Assembly (NCBI GenBank): GCA_033085395.1
Contig: JANQBS010000167.1
Span: forward strand, 26,375 to 90,374
DNA length: 64,000 bases
Direction: 5' to 3'
Source: Xanthoparmelia taractica
Lineage: Eukaryota > Ascomycota > Lecanoromycetes > Lecanorales > Parmeliaceae
Below the pieces are notes generated by a model. It made no database searches. It was not told the origin of the DNA and saw only the letters and a list, made by a program, of their open reading frames with translations. Made by a program: the position numbers and the translations under genes. Of this stretch, positions 53,735 to 64,000 are shown piece by piece. The stretch's first letter is position 1. Each line of letters begins with the position of its first letter.

Positions 53735-54322
53735 ATGGCTCTCACACCTCCCTCCACCCCACCCTCTCCTTCTACACCTGTCACAAACAACTGCCTCTCG
53801 GACGTCTTCTCCAACTCGCCCCCAACCTCTCCCACCGCAGCCGACCCTTCAGATATCCCGCGTCTCCGTGGCACGCACTCGACAGCCGGCTACCGGGCCG
53901 GAATATCTACTTCGAAAGAACAAACATTGCAAGCCGGTTTTGACGAAGGTTACTCCCTCGGTGCAGTCTTCGGCCTGCATGTGGGCTACATACTTGGGGC
54001 TCTCGAGGGGCTATGCTCTGCCTACTTGCAAGACAGCGAGGGCAAGAAGAGACTTGCACAGTCGGTGAAGGAGGCGAGAGAGCAGCTGGCGCTTGAGAAA
54101 ATCTGCGGAAAGGAGTGGTGGGGCGAGGATGGCATTTGGAGGTATGAGGTCCACGCGAAAGAAGAGGTCACATTTCGCGAGGTGGTGAATGCGCATCCGC
54201 TTGTGAAGATGTGGGCAGAGAAGGTGGAGCAGGAGATGAAGATCGCAGGGGTTACGGTGGGACGGTTTCAAGGAAGGGAGTGGGAAGAGGGGAGGGTGGG
54301 CAACGGGGAGGCGTATCGATAG
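53735..54322 (+). CDS. YAE1: Yae1-family protein (Fe-S adaptor for Rli1/ABCE1)
   Basis: Single exon, 195 aa. After a Ser/Pro/Thr-rich lead, RLRGTHSTAGYRAGISTSKE and LQAGFDEGYSLGAVFGLHVG followed by YILGALEGL form the Yae1 N-terminal domain with its repeated G-x3-G-x3-G pattern of deca-GX3 proteins. The C-terminal part is charged and helical. In yeast Yae1, with Lto1, recruits the ribosome-recycling ATPase Rli1 to the cytosolic Fe-S assembly machinery. The length is close to fungal Yae1. Confidence 0.9.
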   Translation: MALTPPSTPPSPSTPVTNNCLSDVFSNSPPTSPTAADPSDIPRLRGTHSTAGYRAGISTSKEQTLQAGFDEGYSLGAVFGLHVGYILGALEGLCSAYLQDSEGKKRLAQSVKEAREQLALEKICGKEWWGEDGIWRYEVHAKEEVTFREVVNAHPLVKMWAEKVEQEMKIAGVTVGRFQGREWEEGRVGNGEAYR

Positions 54323-54671
54323 CGGGACTCAAGTCTGTGGAGTTCAATTCGTCGAGCTCAATACTCTTGTCCCACGCTTCATTGATGGCCTTGAAGATTT
54401 CTGAAGAGCCGAGAGAAGCAGATACCGAAATAATACACTCGACCAAGTGTCCGGAGCCTAAATGTCGCCATCAACGCCTTATTTAAGCCATGGAAAGTCG
54501 TCAGGCCGTGATATGAATCGTGTGTGCAAAGTATCCAAGAAGCCTCCATGACGACGTTGACCCGACTTACAACGACCGTCTCGTCACCAAAAAACCCCTC
54601 CACACATAAGGACTTGAATGATCAACCGAGCAATCGCGGAGGCACGTGCCGGCTATATACGAAGTATGCCA
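54323..54671. other. short spacer between convergent genes
   Basis: 3' flanks of YAE1 and of the Cys-cluster gene; no separate feature seen. Confidence 0.5.
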
Positions 54672-55799
54672 TCAAGACTTGGAGAATAAGTTGCCCCAGG
54701 ACAGCCTGGTTTTCGACCGTTGGCTACGCCTGCCTAGAGAATTGAAGAGCCGAATGTTCGAGGGTACTTTCCCACCATCCTCATCTTCATCGGAACTGGA
54801 ATCAGAAAAACGGGAATGCTCCTCTTCCATTACCACCGTCTGTCCCTCGTCCATCGCTTCTTTTTCTCTCGCATTCTCTGCTAAAGGTTGCAGACTAACA
54901 AAGTATTTGTTCGAAGAGCAAGTCTCGTTTCTCGATAGGCACTTCGCACAGCGGGGCATACCATATTCACATCTTGCTCTGCAGTCTCGGCAATAGGCAC
55001 AAGCGAAGTCGCATTTGCACGGGTTTGACATCGTTATAGTCTCGTGCTTGCCGACGGTGTCCGGTCCAGGAAGATGGCTGTTTAAGCCCTGCCATGACTC
55101 CGTCTTGCTTTGCCCGTATTCCAGCGGTAATGCTGCTATGTCCGGAATGATGCTTGAGCCAATCGGTATTGGAGAAGAAATGTGTTTGCCGGTAACGGTT
55201 GTTCGAGATCCTGAGGCATCGCTACTATGTGAAGGTAGACGAAACTTGCTTGGCGCGTCTGCAACAGCTTCCCTACAGGATCGTAGGTTGAGAAAAGAGA
55301 AGCTGGGTGACCTTTGAGACGAAGGCTGGGTTCCGGACTGCGGTAATGTTGCTATTTCCTGCTGGTTGTGGACACCGATGGCTGTGGGATGAGAGTTGTC
55401 CTCTCTGTCGCTTGGAGGGACATTCCAAAAACTATTAACGCCGCTACTTCTTGACGGGTGACGGCTGGAATTCGTCGCTGTCACATCACCATCGTCAGAC
55501 GCCGATGAAACCTGGCGCATCGGAACCATTCTGGGCATCGATTGATCGGAACACTTGAGCTCCTTTCCAGACACGTTATCGTTCAAAAGCGGAGGAGAGT
55601 ACTGGGCTGGGCTTCTTCTATACCGTACCGGTGACAGCCTTGACTGGTGTGCCTCGATTTGTCGGTCAACGATATGCAGAGCGCAAAAGGAGGATGGACA
55701 GGCTTGAGTTGGTCCGGCACAAGTCATTGGGGTGAGCTTAGAAGGCGATGGCGGTGGAGCAGGGGGAACGTATTCTCTATAACAGGTACGATGCTCCAT
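54672..55799 (-). CDS. hypothetical protein with Cys-rich cluster
   Basis: Single-exon frame of 375 aa from the ATG at 55799. Most is Ser/Pro-rich and probably disordered. At about residues 262-296 there is a cluster CKCDFACAYCRDCRARCEYG followed by MPRCAKCLSRNETC, ten Cys in about 33 residues in mostly C-x2-C and C-x3-C spacing, likely binding zinc. It is followed by an acidic Ser/Asp/Glu stretch (SRFSDSSSDEDEDGG) and a basic tail. The spacing is not that of a Zn2Cys6 DNA-binding domain. No family recognised; the function is unknown. Confidence 0.6.
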   Translation of the reverse strand: MEHRTCYREYVPPAPPPSPSKLTPMTCAGPTQACPSSFCALHIVDRQIEAHQSRLSPVRYRRSPAQYSPPLLNDNVSGKELKCSDQSMPRMVPMRQVSSASDDGDVTATNSSRHPSRSSGVNSFWNVPPSDREDNSHPTAIGVHNQQEIATLPQSGTQPSSQRSPSFSFLNLRSCREAVADAPSKFRLPSHSSDASGSRTTVTGKHISSPIPIGSSIIPDIAALPLEYGQSKTESWQGLNSHLPGPDTVGKHETITMSNPCKCDFACAYCRDCRARCEYGMPRCAKCLSRNETCSSNKYFVSLQPLAENAREKEAMDEGQTVVMEEEHSRFSDSSSDEDEDGGKVPSNIRLFNSLGRRSQRSKTRLSWGNLFSKS

Positions 55800-57275
55800 C
55801 AAGTCATTCCCTTGCTCGGGAACAGGAACGCAAGGTTCTCGTCGAGGATCATATGAGCAAGACCGAAATAGCTTCGAGGCACAAGGAGACAGGGCAGGAT
55901 GAAAATCCCATAAGATAGCGTATTATAGAGGGGACAAATATATGCAATGCGGTAAATGCATTCCAGAGCTTCCCCGCAAAAAAATCCCCATGGGGACGTG
56001 ATGCGCTACATAGAGTAAGGGAGCTAGGTGATCCAGACGAAGAATACCTAACCTACCAGACTTCCACCTACTGGACTTGGATCATATCAACTTCAGGATC
56101 GCCTGTATCGAAAACTACGGGGCTACGGTCAGAAAGTACCTGAAAGAGAAACGTAAGAGTAGCAGGACAGAAAGTCAGGTGCAGAGGCAGATGGGAAGCT
56201 AGGAGATGTGTTCGTGGCGTTTCCGGGAATGACACCTAGCAGAATCGGTGAAGGAAGGGGTGGACTGTCCTAACTTGATGATACATAACGATCGCTGTAT
56301 GTCACGAAGGTAGGGACTTAACAGTGCGTAAGAAACCAGGGATCTTGGAAAAAGTTTATTCATATCAATTTTCGCCGTAGGAAAGGACGGATCTACCTTA
56401 GGGAGCTACCGTTGCTTAGGATTACAGAAGGCAATTGGGTAGGACTTATGGGGGAGATAAGTGTCATGGATTGTGACTCGATGTGTGAGATTTTATCTGA
56501 CTGCATCATGCAAAGTAGAATTATTTTGAATGCATGGTTGATTAGATTGGGGGTAGCGGGTGGGTACGAAGTAGAAATATGTACTTTTAGGACTATGCGC
56601 ACCGTTGAGAAGAGCCCGATGTAACGTTGGAACTTGGAAAACGGGGCGAGTCACCGAGTCAAGCTTTCAGCCTTATAAATCTAGTTAGCAAAAAGTCCAA
56701 GGGCCGTGCCTCTTTTACTTAGCAAGTTAGCAAGTGCTTGCTTTCCTTAGGCACTTTAGCCTCTTACCATAAGGTACTTCGTAAGGTAAGGTAACATTTA
56801 TTTATTATTATTGTTAGCGTTGTGCGCTGGCAATTCATAAACCAAAAAGTGGATCTGACAAAAAAATGAGCGCTCATCATGACCTGCCTTCTCCCAGACA
56901 TTGGCTCTTCAAACACTTCATCGGGCCCAATTGATTCTCCTGGCCCGCTCGCAGCAACTCGTGCTTCCCCGGCGCACTCTGCCAAGAGCATGCATCTCGA
57001 TTTTTCCGGCTTGCGCTGACCCTCCCGACAGCTTCGAGCTTCAAATACGCACCGAGCCATTGTGGTCGCTAAAAGCCTCAAGTCTTTCTTTAAACACTCC
57101 AAAATGATTGTCTAACATTCTTTTGACATTTCACATAGCATCGCCCAGTGTCCGAAGCTCAGTTGGCGCCGTTGGGGTGGAGGTCGACAGGGGTATGAGC
57201 AGCTTACCGTACAACCAAAGACTCTTCGGGAAGACACAAAACAAACGAAGCTCTCTGGACAACGTCCTTTTGCCC
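55800..57275. other. 1.5 kb intergenic
   Basis: Divergent spacer. It contains only short frames (for example 56393-56624 on both strands) and AT-rich parts near 56790-56830. The distal end is the likely leader of the coiled-coil gene. Confidence 0.5.
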
Positions 57276-57634
57276 ATGCGAAACAATCGCCACGGCCGAC
57301 TGCAGCTTCAATCCGAGTCGGCGGTAAGCTCCCACATATTTGAATTACCTCGAATCTTTTCCACCTTGCGCTTGTCTCCCAGCCTCCCCCAGCCATCTCA
57401 ACACCATGCCCAAATTTCCCGTCTTCCTTCATTACTCGGGACCTACTAACCGACTGCAGTGCTCGCACCATTAAAGAATCCTCTCTATACCCCTAGACAC
57501 CTCGTGCGACAATCGTATCGTGCGCGTACACCTCAAAGCTCCCGAACCCCGTCTCCACCAGCTGAACCTAGGGCCTTCAAACTAATAACACAATTTGTAT
57601 CTGAATTCTGCTGCTGCTACACCTTGACTGGCAG

Positions 57635-60378
57635 CCCTGCCTCGACTAAATCTAGCTACGACTGACGAGCCCTACGAAATTCACGAATCCACCAACCCAT
57701 CATCGCAACGCCAGCAGCGTCAGCAACCACTATCTCAACAAATTCAATCACAGCCTTCGAGCTCGTCAGGAAGTCCTCATATCCTCAGAAGAACTCCGAG
57801 GCTTGAACCGCGCAGTCGGACCCCAATCGTCCCCGAGCAGAAGGGTCAAAGTTCCACAGCACGATTTGCCGAACGCGCAGCACCATTGTACCCTCGTGAT
57901 CGGCATTATAGCCAAAGCGTCGAGGCCTCAAGTACCCCTGCTTCTTCTACGCAAAGCATTCTCTCCCCTTACTGGCCCAAGAGGACCACCCGGATTTCAA
58001 AGTATACGGCGAACGCCATACGCTACGCTCTTGAAGCCGTCCGCGCGGATCCCGAAGGTTCACACCCCCTGATCGAAGGCGACAAACGCCCACGGTGGAT
58101 ACCTAAGCCTTTCACCCCGGACAACGTTGAACTGACCGCTTCGATGTCCGAGTTGGGTGCCGCGGTGAGCAATGGGCGCACTCAGAATGGAGGTTCTCGC
58201 GCTCCTATACCCGTGCCTTTTGCCGGCAGTGACCGTGTTCGTACGCCGACGGACATTATGAGGGAGCGTAGAGATCGCGAAGCCAGGAAGAAAGCCGAGA
58301 ACGAACGACGGCAAAGAGAACAAGACGAGGAGGAACAGCGACGAATCCAAGATGACCAACAATTGGAACGAGATAAAACGGCTGCCACTGCTGGCGTTGC
58401 CCAAAGCGGTGAGGGGGCAAGCTACCGGAGATCAGGAGGAGGAGCGAGGAGATCTGCCGCCGAACCCACACCACAAGAAACAAGCGAGAGAAGACCAGGA
58501 GAACGAGGAAGCGGTGGCAGTACGAGGGCAACCATACCTTCAACAACCCAGCCAGCAGTCTATGCGCCGAGCAACGGGCGAGCCGAAAAGCCACCCGCGA
58601 CTGCCCCGGACGATGGCCCAGGCGTTAGTAGTATTCCCCAGCCAAGGACAAGACCTCGTGGAGCAACACTTTCGACGGGACAGCCAAGACCCGTTGAAGC
58701 CAAACCCAGACAGACGCCTCGCGCGGTCTCTGCGGCTGCAGCAGCAGCCAGTGGTCAGAAAGAATACAAGAACGCGTCGGTCAATGCAACTGCAGGAATT
58801 TCTCAGCCACGATTGGACCGTGGAGTGGCGCCACCCAGCCAGTCACAGCCTGCGCAAGATTCGGCTAGCGGCTCTCAGCAGCGAAGCACCACGTCCTCCT
58901 TTCCTCATGCCTTTGAAAGATGGGAAACGCTATCTTCTCACTGGGAAGGTCTGACTTCCTTCTGGATTCGTCGACTAGAGCAAAACAAAGATGATCTAGA
59001 TCGAGAGCCTCTGAACCAACAAATGGCGCGTCAGGTGACTGACTTATCTGCTGCTGGAGCAAATCTATTCCACGCCGTTGTCGAACTACAGCGGCTCCGA
59101 GCTTCTTCAGAGCGCAAATTTCAGCGATGGTTCTTTGAGACCAGAGCCGAGCAAGAGCGGTTTCGAGAAAACCAAAGCAAGTTCGAGCAACGTCTACAAG
59201 AAGAACGTTCTGCTGCAACCAATGCCCACGCTGATCTTTCGAGGATACAGAAGGAAAGGGATGCAGCCATATCCCAACGAAAGACTGCAGAGATCCTTGT
59301 CAGAGAAAAGAATCGTGAATTATCAATTGCGAAAGAAGAAGCCAGGCGAGCATGGGAGGAGCTGGGCCGTAGAGAGCAAGAAGAGCGAGATCGCACCTTA
59401 TCTTTGAAGAAAGGGCTGGCCACTTCGGTAGGCGGGGTTCACGTCGTGCCAATGGTGCAGGGAGGGAGCACTAATCGGCCAGCTACAAATGAAGTGCCTG
59501 GTGCTGCTTCCAACCCAACGCGAGCGGCACATGTTGAGAGTCCAACTGATGATGAACCGGGCTATACGACCTATGATGCAGCCAGATCCGAAACAGACAC
59601 TGACCCATTCACCGAAGGCGGCCATATCAGCCTTCCCCAGAATGTCCGGTCTGAGGTCGACCGTTCATCACAATCAAACGCAACGTCCCAGCCTTACCAA
59701 CAGAGCTCGATCACGTCAGCAGCTCCTGTTCAAGCAGCCCGAACAACAACGTCCTCAGGTCAACAGCATTCTAACGCTCAGACTAGAACAACGCCCGCTT
59801 CGTCTGCGCCAAGTGGTGGTACCTACCTCAACTACAGACCTGAAGGATCTGCTCCCATCACGACACAGGCCGGCAGCTCATCTTTCTATCAGCATGAGGG
59901 AACCTCGCTCCATGGCCCTGATTTCACGTCTCTTCTGGGCCAGCCCCGTGTCAGTGAAGGTGATGAACGATCGTATGTCCCATCTGTTGGCGACACTCTG
60001 AGCGAAGAGGACTATGACCTTGATGAGAACGGTGAAATCCAACGAGATGCTCATGGTCATCCAATCCTCGGTCGTCATGGACCTGGTTCCGAAGACAGCG
60101 ATGAATACGACGTCCAGGAGCAGCTCGATCGTGAGCGCATGTACGGTCGAAGCTATGGCACTGGGATCGCTGGTGTCGAATATGGGTCTGGTCCACCTGC
60201 TGCCCCAGGCCGCCAAGAATCGAGTGCTCCAGACTACTCCGGAAGTGGGTTCGGCGTAGGATGGGAGGCTCTACCGCGACACCATCATCCTACGCGACTT
60301 AGTGATGTTCTGGAGGAGGATGAGAGAAGCCGTGCAACCCCAAGTAGAGCTAGCCAAAACAGCAGAGGCATGCGCTGA
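57635..60378 (+). CDS. long coiled-coil protein, unknown function
   Basis: Frame open from 57628; the main exon is about 910 codons but has no ATG in frame until about 58144, so a 5' exon must supply the start. A candidate first exon is 57276-57323 (MRNNRHGRLQLQSESA, donor gtaagc), with a second at about 57475. The exact joins are unresolved. The N-terminal region has PYWPKRTTRISKYTANAIRY then ALEAV, a conserved-looking motif. Coiled-coils are at 58256-58376 (RERRDREARKKAENERRQRE) and 58910-59410, including HWEGLTSFWIRRLEQNKDDL and FHAVVELQRLRASSERKFQR. The tail is Ser/Gln/acidic and disordered. It resembles a conserved fungal cytoskeletal or spindle-type protein, but I cannot name it. Confidence 0.75.
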
Positions 60379-60809
60379 TGGACTATGTCATTTTGCCTAC
60401 TCCCCTACCTGCACTTACTGCCATTCGAATGGCGTTAGGAAGTAGCGTTCTGGACAGCTGAGCGGAGGCGCTACTTCAGGTGGTTAATTGGAGCGATTTC
60501 GTGCGTTCATTTCTTGAAAAATATTGTTCACATAATGTTACGAGGGTTGAACACCTTTGTCTGTACAAAAGTTGTAGTGCATCGTGGGCTAGCTAGGAAA
60601 CAAAAAAAGCAAAACTTCTCCCTACGCCGCTTCCATAGTCATACCGAGGTACGGAGTAATGAACCCGGTTCTCAGGCGAGGCTTATATTCATAAGGTAGT
60701 CAGCCAAGAAGACAATGTGAGTCTGCTTGTAGCGGTCTCATGAGAAGACGCTAGCCAGAATGGGGGCCAAATTTATATCTCGAGACCCGCAATATTATCC
60801 AGTTCACTA
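60379..60809. other. no gene seen
   Basis: 3' flank of the coiled-coil gene and promoter of SCO1. Confidence 0.5.
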
Positions 60810-61909
60810 ATGCAGATTTCCACAATGACATTTCTATGCCCAAGGGCTTTCAATTCCTCAAACACGATTTTGGTAAACATACGTCGCTGCAATACTATTT
60901 CCAATGCTCGTTGCCTTTCAGAACCCGGTGCATGGCGACCAAACCTCTGCCCCGGCAATATACATATCCCCCGTCCACGCTCCTGTCCATTCAGCACCTC
61001 TACACGTCGCCCCGCGATCAAAACGGTCGAGCATGCCAAATCTCGTGCACGATCTGGCGTAAGCTCTTCCACACGCCCCTTGCCAGGCCCCAGATGCTGA
61101 TCCAATTTACAATAGCCCTTTTCTGCTATGGGAGCTGTCGCTTTCCTTGCTGCCGGCGTTGCGGTGACGTTTTATTTTAGAAACGAAAAGGCACGCATGG
61201 ACCGGCAAAGGATAGCCGGAGCTACAAAAGGGGTGGGGAAACCGAAAATTGGGGGAAAATTCGAGTTGCTGGATCAGGACGGAAAGCCATTTACGGATGA
61301 GGACATGAAAGGTGGATATAGTTTGGTGAGTGTGTACTTGGTCGCCTCTACAGGGAAATTCTCGTCTGATTGATTTTCATATAGGTCTACTTTGGCTTCT
61401 CCCACTGCCCGGACATCTGCCCCGAAGAGCTTGACAAAATGGCCAATATGATCGATCTCGTCGCTTCCACTACGCAGAACCGGATCGGCATCAATGCCTT
61501 CGTCGATCCAGCGTCACGCAAAGCTCCTCTCCTACCCATTTTCATCACCTGTGACCCTGCTAGAGACACGCCTGCTGTCCTAAAACATTATCTGGCCGAG
61601 TTCCATCCGGGTCTTGTAGGCTTGACGGGGACGTGGGAACAAATCAAGGACGTGTGTAAAAAATATAGGGTGTATTTCAGTACACCAGAAGGTGTGAAGC
61701 CGGGGATGGATTATTTGGTGGATCACAGTATTTATTTTTATTTGATGGGTAAGACGGACTGTCGATAACTTGATCGATGTGTGACTAACGGGAAGACAGA
61801 CCCGGAAGGCGATTTTGTTGAAGCTATAGGTCGACAGCATAGCGCGGAGCGCGCGGCTAAGATCATTGTTGAGCATATGAACGATTGGAAAGGAGGTGTA
61901 CATCGATAG
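60810..61909 (+). CDS. SCO1: SCO1-type copper chaperone for cytochrome c oxidase
   Basis: Four exons: 60810-61058, 61116-61325, 61385-61748 and 61800-61909, phases 0, 0 and 1, giving 310 aa; a second ATG at 60825 is possible. The N-terminus is Arg-rich (presequence; CPFSTSTRRPAIKTVEHAKS), then RSG|PFSAMGAVAFLAAGVAVTF forms the single membrane helix. The thioredoxin-like domain has VYFGFSHCPDICPEELDKM, with the Cu-binding Cys 161 and 165, IFITCDPARDTPAVLKHYL, FHPGLVGLTG and MDYLVDHSIYFYL with the third ligand His about 267. SCO1 sits in the inner mitochondrial membrane and delivers copper to the CuA site of Cox2. A short fungal insertion lies before the PIFITCDP strand. Confidence 0.95.
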
Positions 61910-63285
61910 CATGGGGAGTGAATGAAGCTTTGGGACTCTCAAGATGTTGCGAACGTCTAAGATCTCACCATACTTTTGCGCACAACACAACTTTGTTCAT
62001 TTGGCTACAGCCCCAAGTCTCATGACCCATATGTTTGGTCCACAAACACGATTCCAATTGAACCCCCCCGATGCCAGCATGCCACGGAAAAAAGCACCAA
62101 TGGGCTCAGCCAGCTCAGTTGTACAGGCCGACGACACTGTGGCTTCAGGCGTGAATGCAGACCAAACGGAGCTTTGCAGGTTACCATTGTCCGAGCGAAC
62201 AAGCAAATTTCTGAGATGGCTTGCGAGCTCTAATCCAGCTTGCATTATACGAGTGGATAGACGGGTATAATTCTGCCACAGAGCACACCTCGATTCATGA
62301 GGCAATGCCGATCCTCTGGACCTTCAGCACCAACAAGTAGATTGCTCAAAAGGCTAGTGAAGGGTTCTTATCATCTACGTGCAGTCCGTTCAGGTGTGTC
62401 AATTGACGGGACCCTTACCCTGTCGTTCTACAGGACAACGCCTCCATTCTCTCGCTTCGCTGGCTTCCTCACATACTTCTAGATCAGACCAATACGTGGA
62501 TAACGCGCGCAATAATCCAAGCACGCCTCTTGTTTCGCAGTATCGAGATCCTCTTGGACCACAACGAGCCTCATAACCCCATGGAGCTTGCCAACCTCCT
62601 CGCTTGCAACCATCTGACCGAATCAATATTAAGATCTATGCCCCAGACAAACTCACACAAACCTCTGCTGTTATGGAGAAACGAACAATGAACGAGTCAG
62701 TCGCTCGCGACGCTGTGATTCGCCAATTTAGGGAAATGTTCGGAATGGCGTTGAGAGTAAGGATCGTAAGACCAATTGCTATCCAGGAAAGGGAGGATAT
62801 GACCTGCATGTGAGACAGACAGACAGAATGGGGAGTTGACCCGAGTTGTGAGGAGCAGGAAGGGGGACTGAGAACCAAACGATTATGCATTTGATTGTAG
62901 TCGAAGCAGGATGCATCGCGAGGCAGGTAGTCTGAGAAGGGGGTTCGAAGATCGTTTAACGAGACATTTTCATTGGCATAGTAGCGGCCTATTGTGATCA
63001 TTGAATAAAATAGAACTACGTATTTCCCAGGCATATATCAACGTTGGTCATGATGCAGTGGATGGTGTAGAATTGCCTCGGAGGCTGGGCCATGATATCA
63101 TCCCGCTGCATGTCAGACCATACAAACATACACTATTCACCTTCATTGGACACCGTAATCGTGCCCCACACTCAGCCTCGTTCCTCGGCTGAGTGCTACC
63201 CAGCCATAGACAAATTTCAGCCATACGCAAAAATCGACTAATTTCCAACCCATCTATCTTTCAACCCACACCATTCAACAACACC
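61910..63285. other. 1.4 kb flank of the transposon relic
   Basis: Short frames only. The proximal end is the SCO1 3'UTR. The terminal inverted repeat of the element starting at 63286 should lie here but I could not define it, because the other end is outside the window. Confidence 0.45.
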
Positions 63286-64000
63286 ATGGACCATTCATAT
63301 ACAGCCATCGAGAGTCGCATCCAAGAGGCCATTGACGCCATTAACACGAGAAAGAACGCGAAAATCAGTGACGTTGCGAAAGAGTTTGACGTTCCTTATC
63401 ACAGGCTCCGAAATCGACTCAACGGAGCACCATCTAAATCAGACGTACGAGGACTTCATAATAGACGTCTAAAACCTGATCAGGAGCTAGCCCTGACCGT
63501 ATTCTATCAAAGACTCAGCAATTCAGGTACTCCGGCACGTCTTAATAGTATCAAAACCGAGGCAAATCGACTGCTTCGTCAAGATTGTGATCCCAACAAC
63601 CCCCCACCTCCCCTTGGGCCACAATAAGCCAAACGATGAATAAATCGCCAGCCAGACCTCTTCAAAGTCAAACGAAAACCTCTCGCTGCAGAAAGAAGGA
63701 ATACGCACGATCTAGATCTTATTACGAGTCATTTTGAGAGGTTTCAAAGGGTGGTTCAAGAGCATGACATACATTCTCAGGACATATGGAATTTTGATGA
63801 GACGGGATACCGAATTGGGATGGCACGCAGTGATTGGGTCATTGCTGTAGATCCTACACGTACAATCTACAGCAAATGCCCCAACAATCGCGAGCTATTG
63901 ACTGCCATTGAGTGTATTAACGGTGTTGGTGGCGAGATCCCTCCATTCTTGATTGTGACTGGAACCAACATCCTGGCTCCCTGGTTCGTCAACGATTTGG
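63286..64000 (+). pseudogene. pogo/Tigger-like DDE transposase, interrupted and cut by window edge
   Basis: Starts at ATG 63286 with a psq-type helix-turn-helix (IQEAIDAINTRKNAKISDVA, KEFDVPYHRLRNRLNG), then the CENP-B/Tc5-like second HTH (LALTVFYQRLSNSGTPARLN). The frame is stopped by TAA at 63625-63627 and TGA at 63637-63639, within Q-stop-AKR-stop-INR. It then stays open to the window end: LFKVKRKPLAAERR, DIWNFDETGYRIGMA (first catalytic Asp of the DDE domain in DETG), DWVIAVDPTRTIYSKC, LLTAIECINGVGGEIPPFLI and GTNILAPWF. Intact relatives read Trp at both stop positions (QWAKRW), so two nonsense changes of G-to-A type are inferred. The 3' part lies outside the window. Confidence 0.9.

Noticed and set aside
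1..64000. CRISPR arrays, rRNA genes or viral integration
   Set aside because: No regularly spaced repeats, no rRNA-like sequence and no viral polymerase or capsid motifs were seen.

Overview
The window is nuclear DNA of a filamentous ascomycete (Pezizomycotina). The evidence is short GT-AG introns of about 50-100 nt, fungal-specific families (Zn2Cys6 regulator, AIM11, DUF7704-type membrane protein, fungal rhodopsin-like protein, FHA-kinase with HRDIRPKN/DYG motifs), and decayed pogo-type transposon sequence. I cannot fix the class from sequence alone. All family assignments are by recognition of motifs, not by database search.

Layout. 1-21 kb is a loose, accessory-looking stretch. It holds an ankyrin protein, a phosphotransferase (APH) family protein, a rhodopsin-like 7TM gene with a doubtful splice phase, a relic of an FAD-linked oxidoreductase, a gluconokinase-like protein with an altered P-loop, a decayed member of a multicopy fungal family, an FHA-kinase, a zinc-binding fragment and a DUF7704-like membrane protein. 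These are separated by repeat-derived, gene-poor DNA that contains two copies of one dispersed repeat.

18-54 kb is a housekeeping block. It carries a Gfo/Idh/MocA oxidoreductase, a PMC1-type Ca2+-ATPase, a Rab5 GTPase, NDUFAF5, ARPC5 divergent from dynactin p62 (DCTN4), ribosomal protein eS7, phosphopantothenate-cysteine ligase, a Zn2Cys6 regulator, AIM11, a glutathione S-transferase, a HerA/FtsK-like P-loop ATPase, a MIT-domain fragment and YAE1. A 5.6 kb stretch (28.5-34.1 kb) has no gene I can support.

54-64 kb has a Cys-rich unknown protein, a long coiled-coil protein of unknown function and SCO1. The window ends inside a pogo/Tigger-like transposase with two in-frame stops where tryptophan would be expected.

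The genes do not form an obvious pathway cluster. There are themes: mitochondrial assembly (NDUFAF5, SCO1, AIM11), vesicle/cytoskeleton traffic (Rab5, ARPC5, DCTN4, MIT) and relic mobile DNA. I did not find a convincing previously undescribed system. The most noteworthy items are the layers of gene and transposon decay, the shared ARPC5/DCTN4 promoter, the P-loop change in the gluconokinase-like protein, and a likely missed acidic first exon of the HerA-like ATPase.
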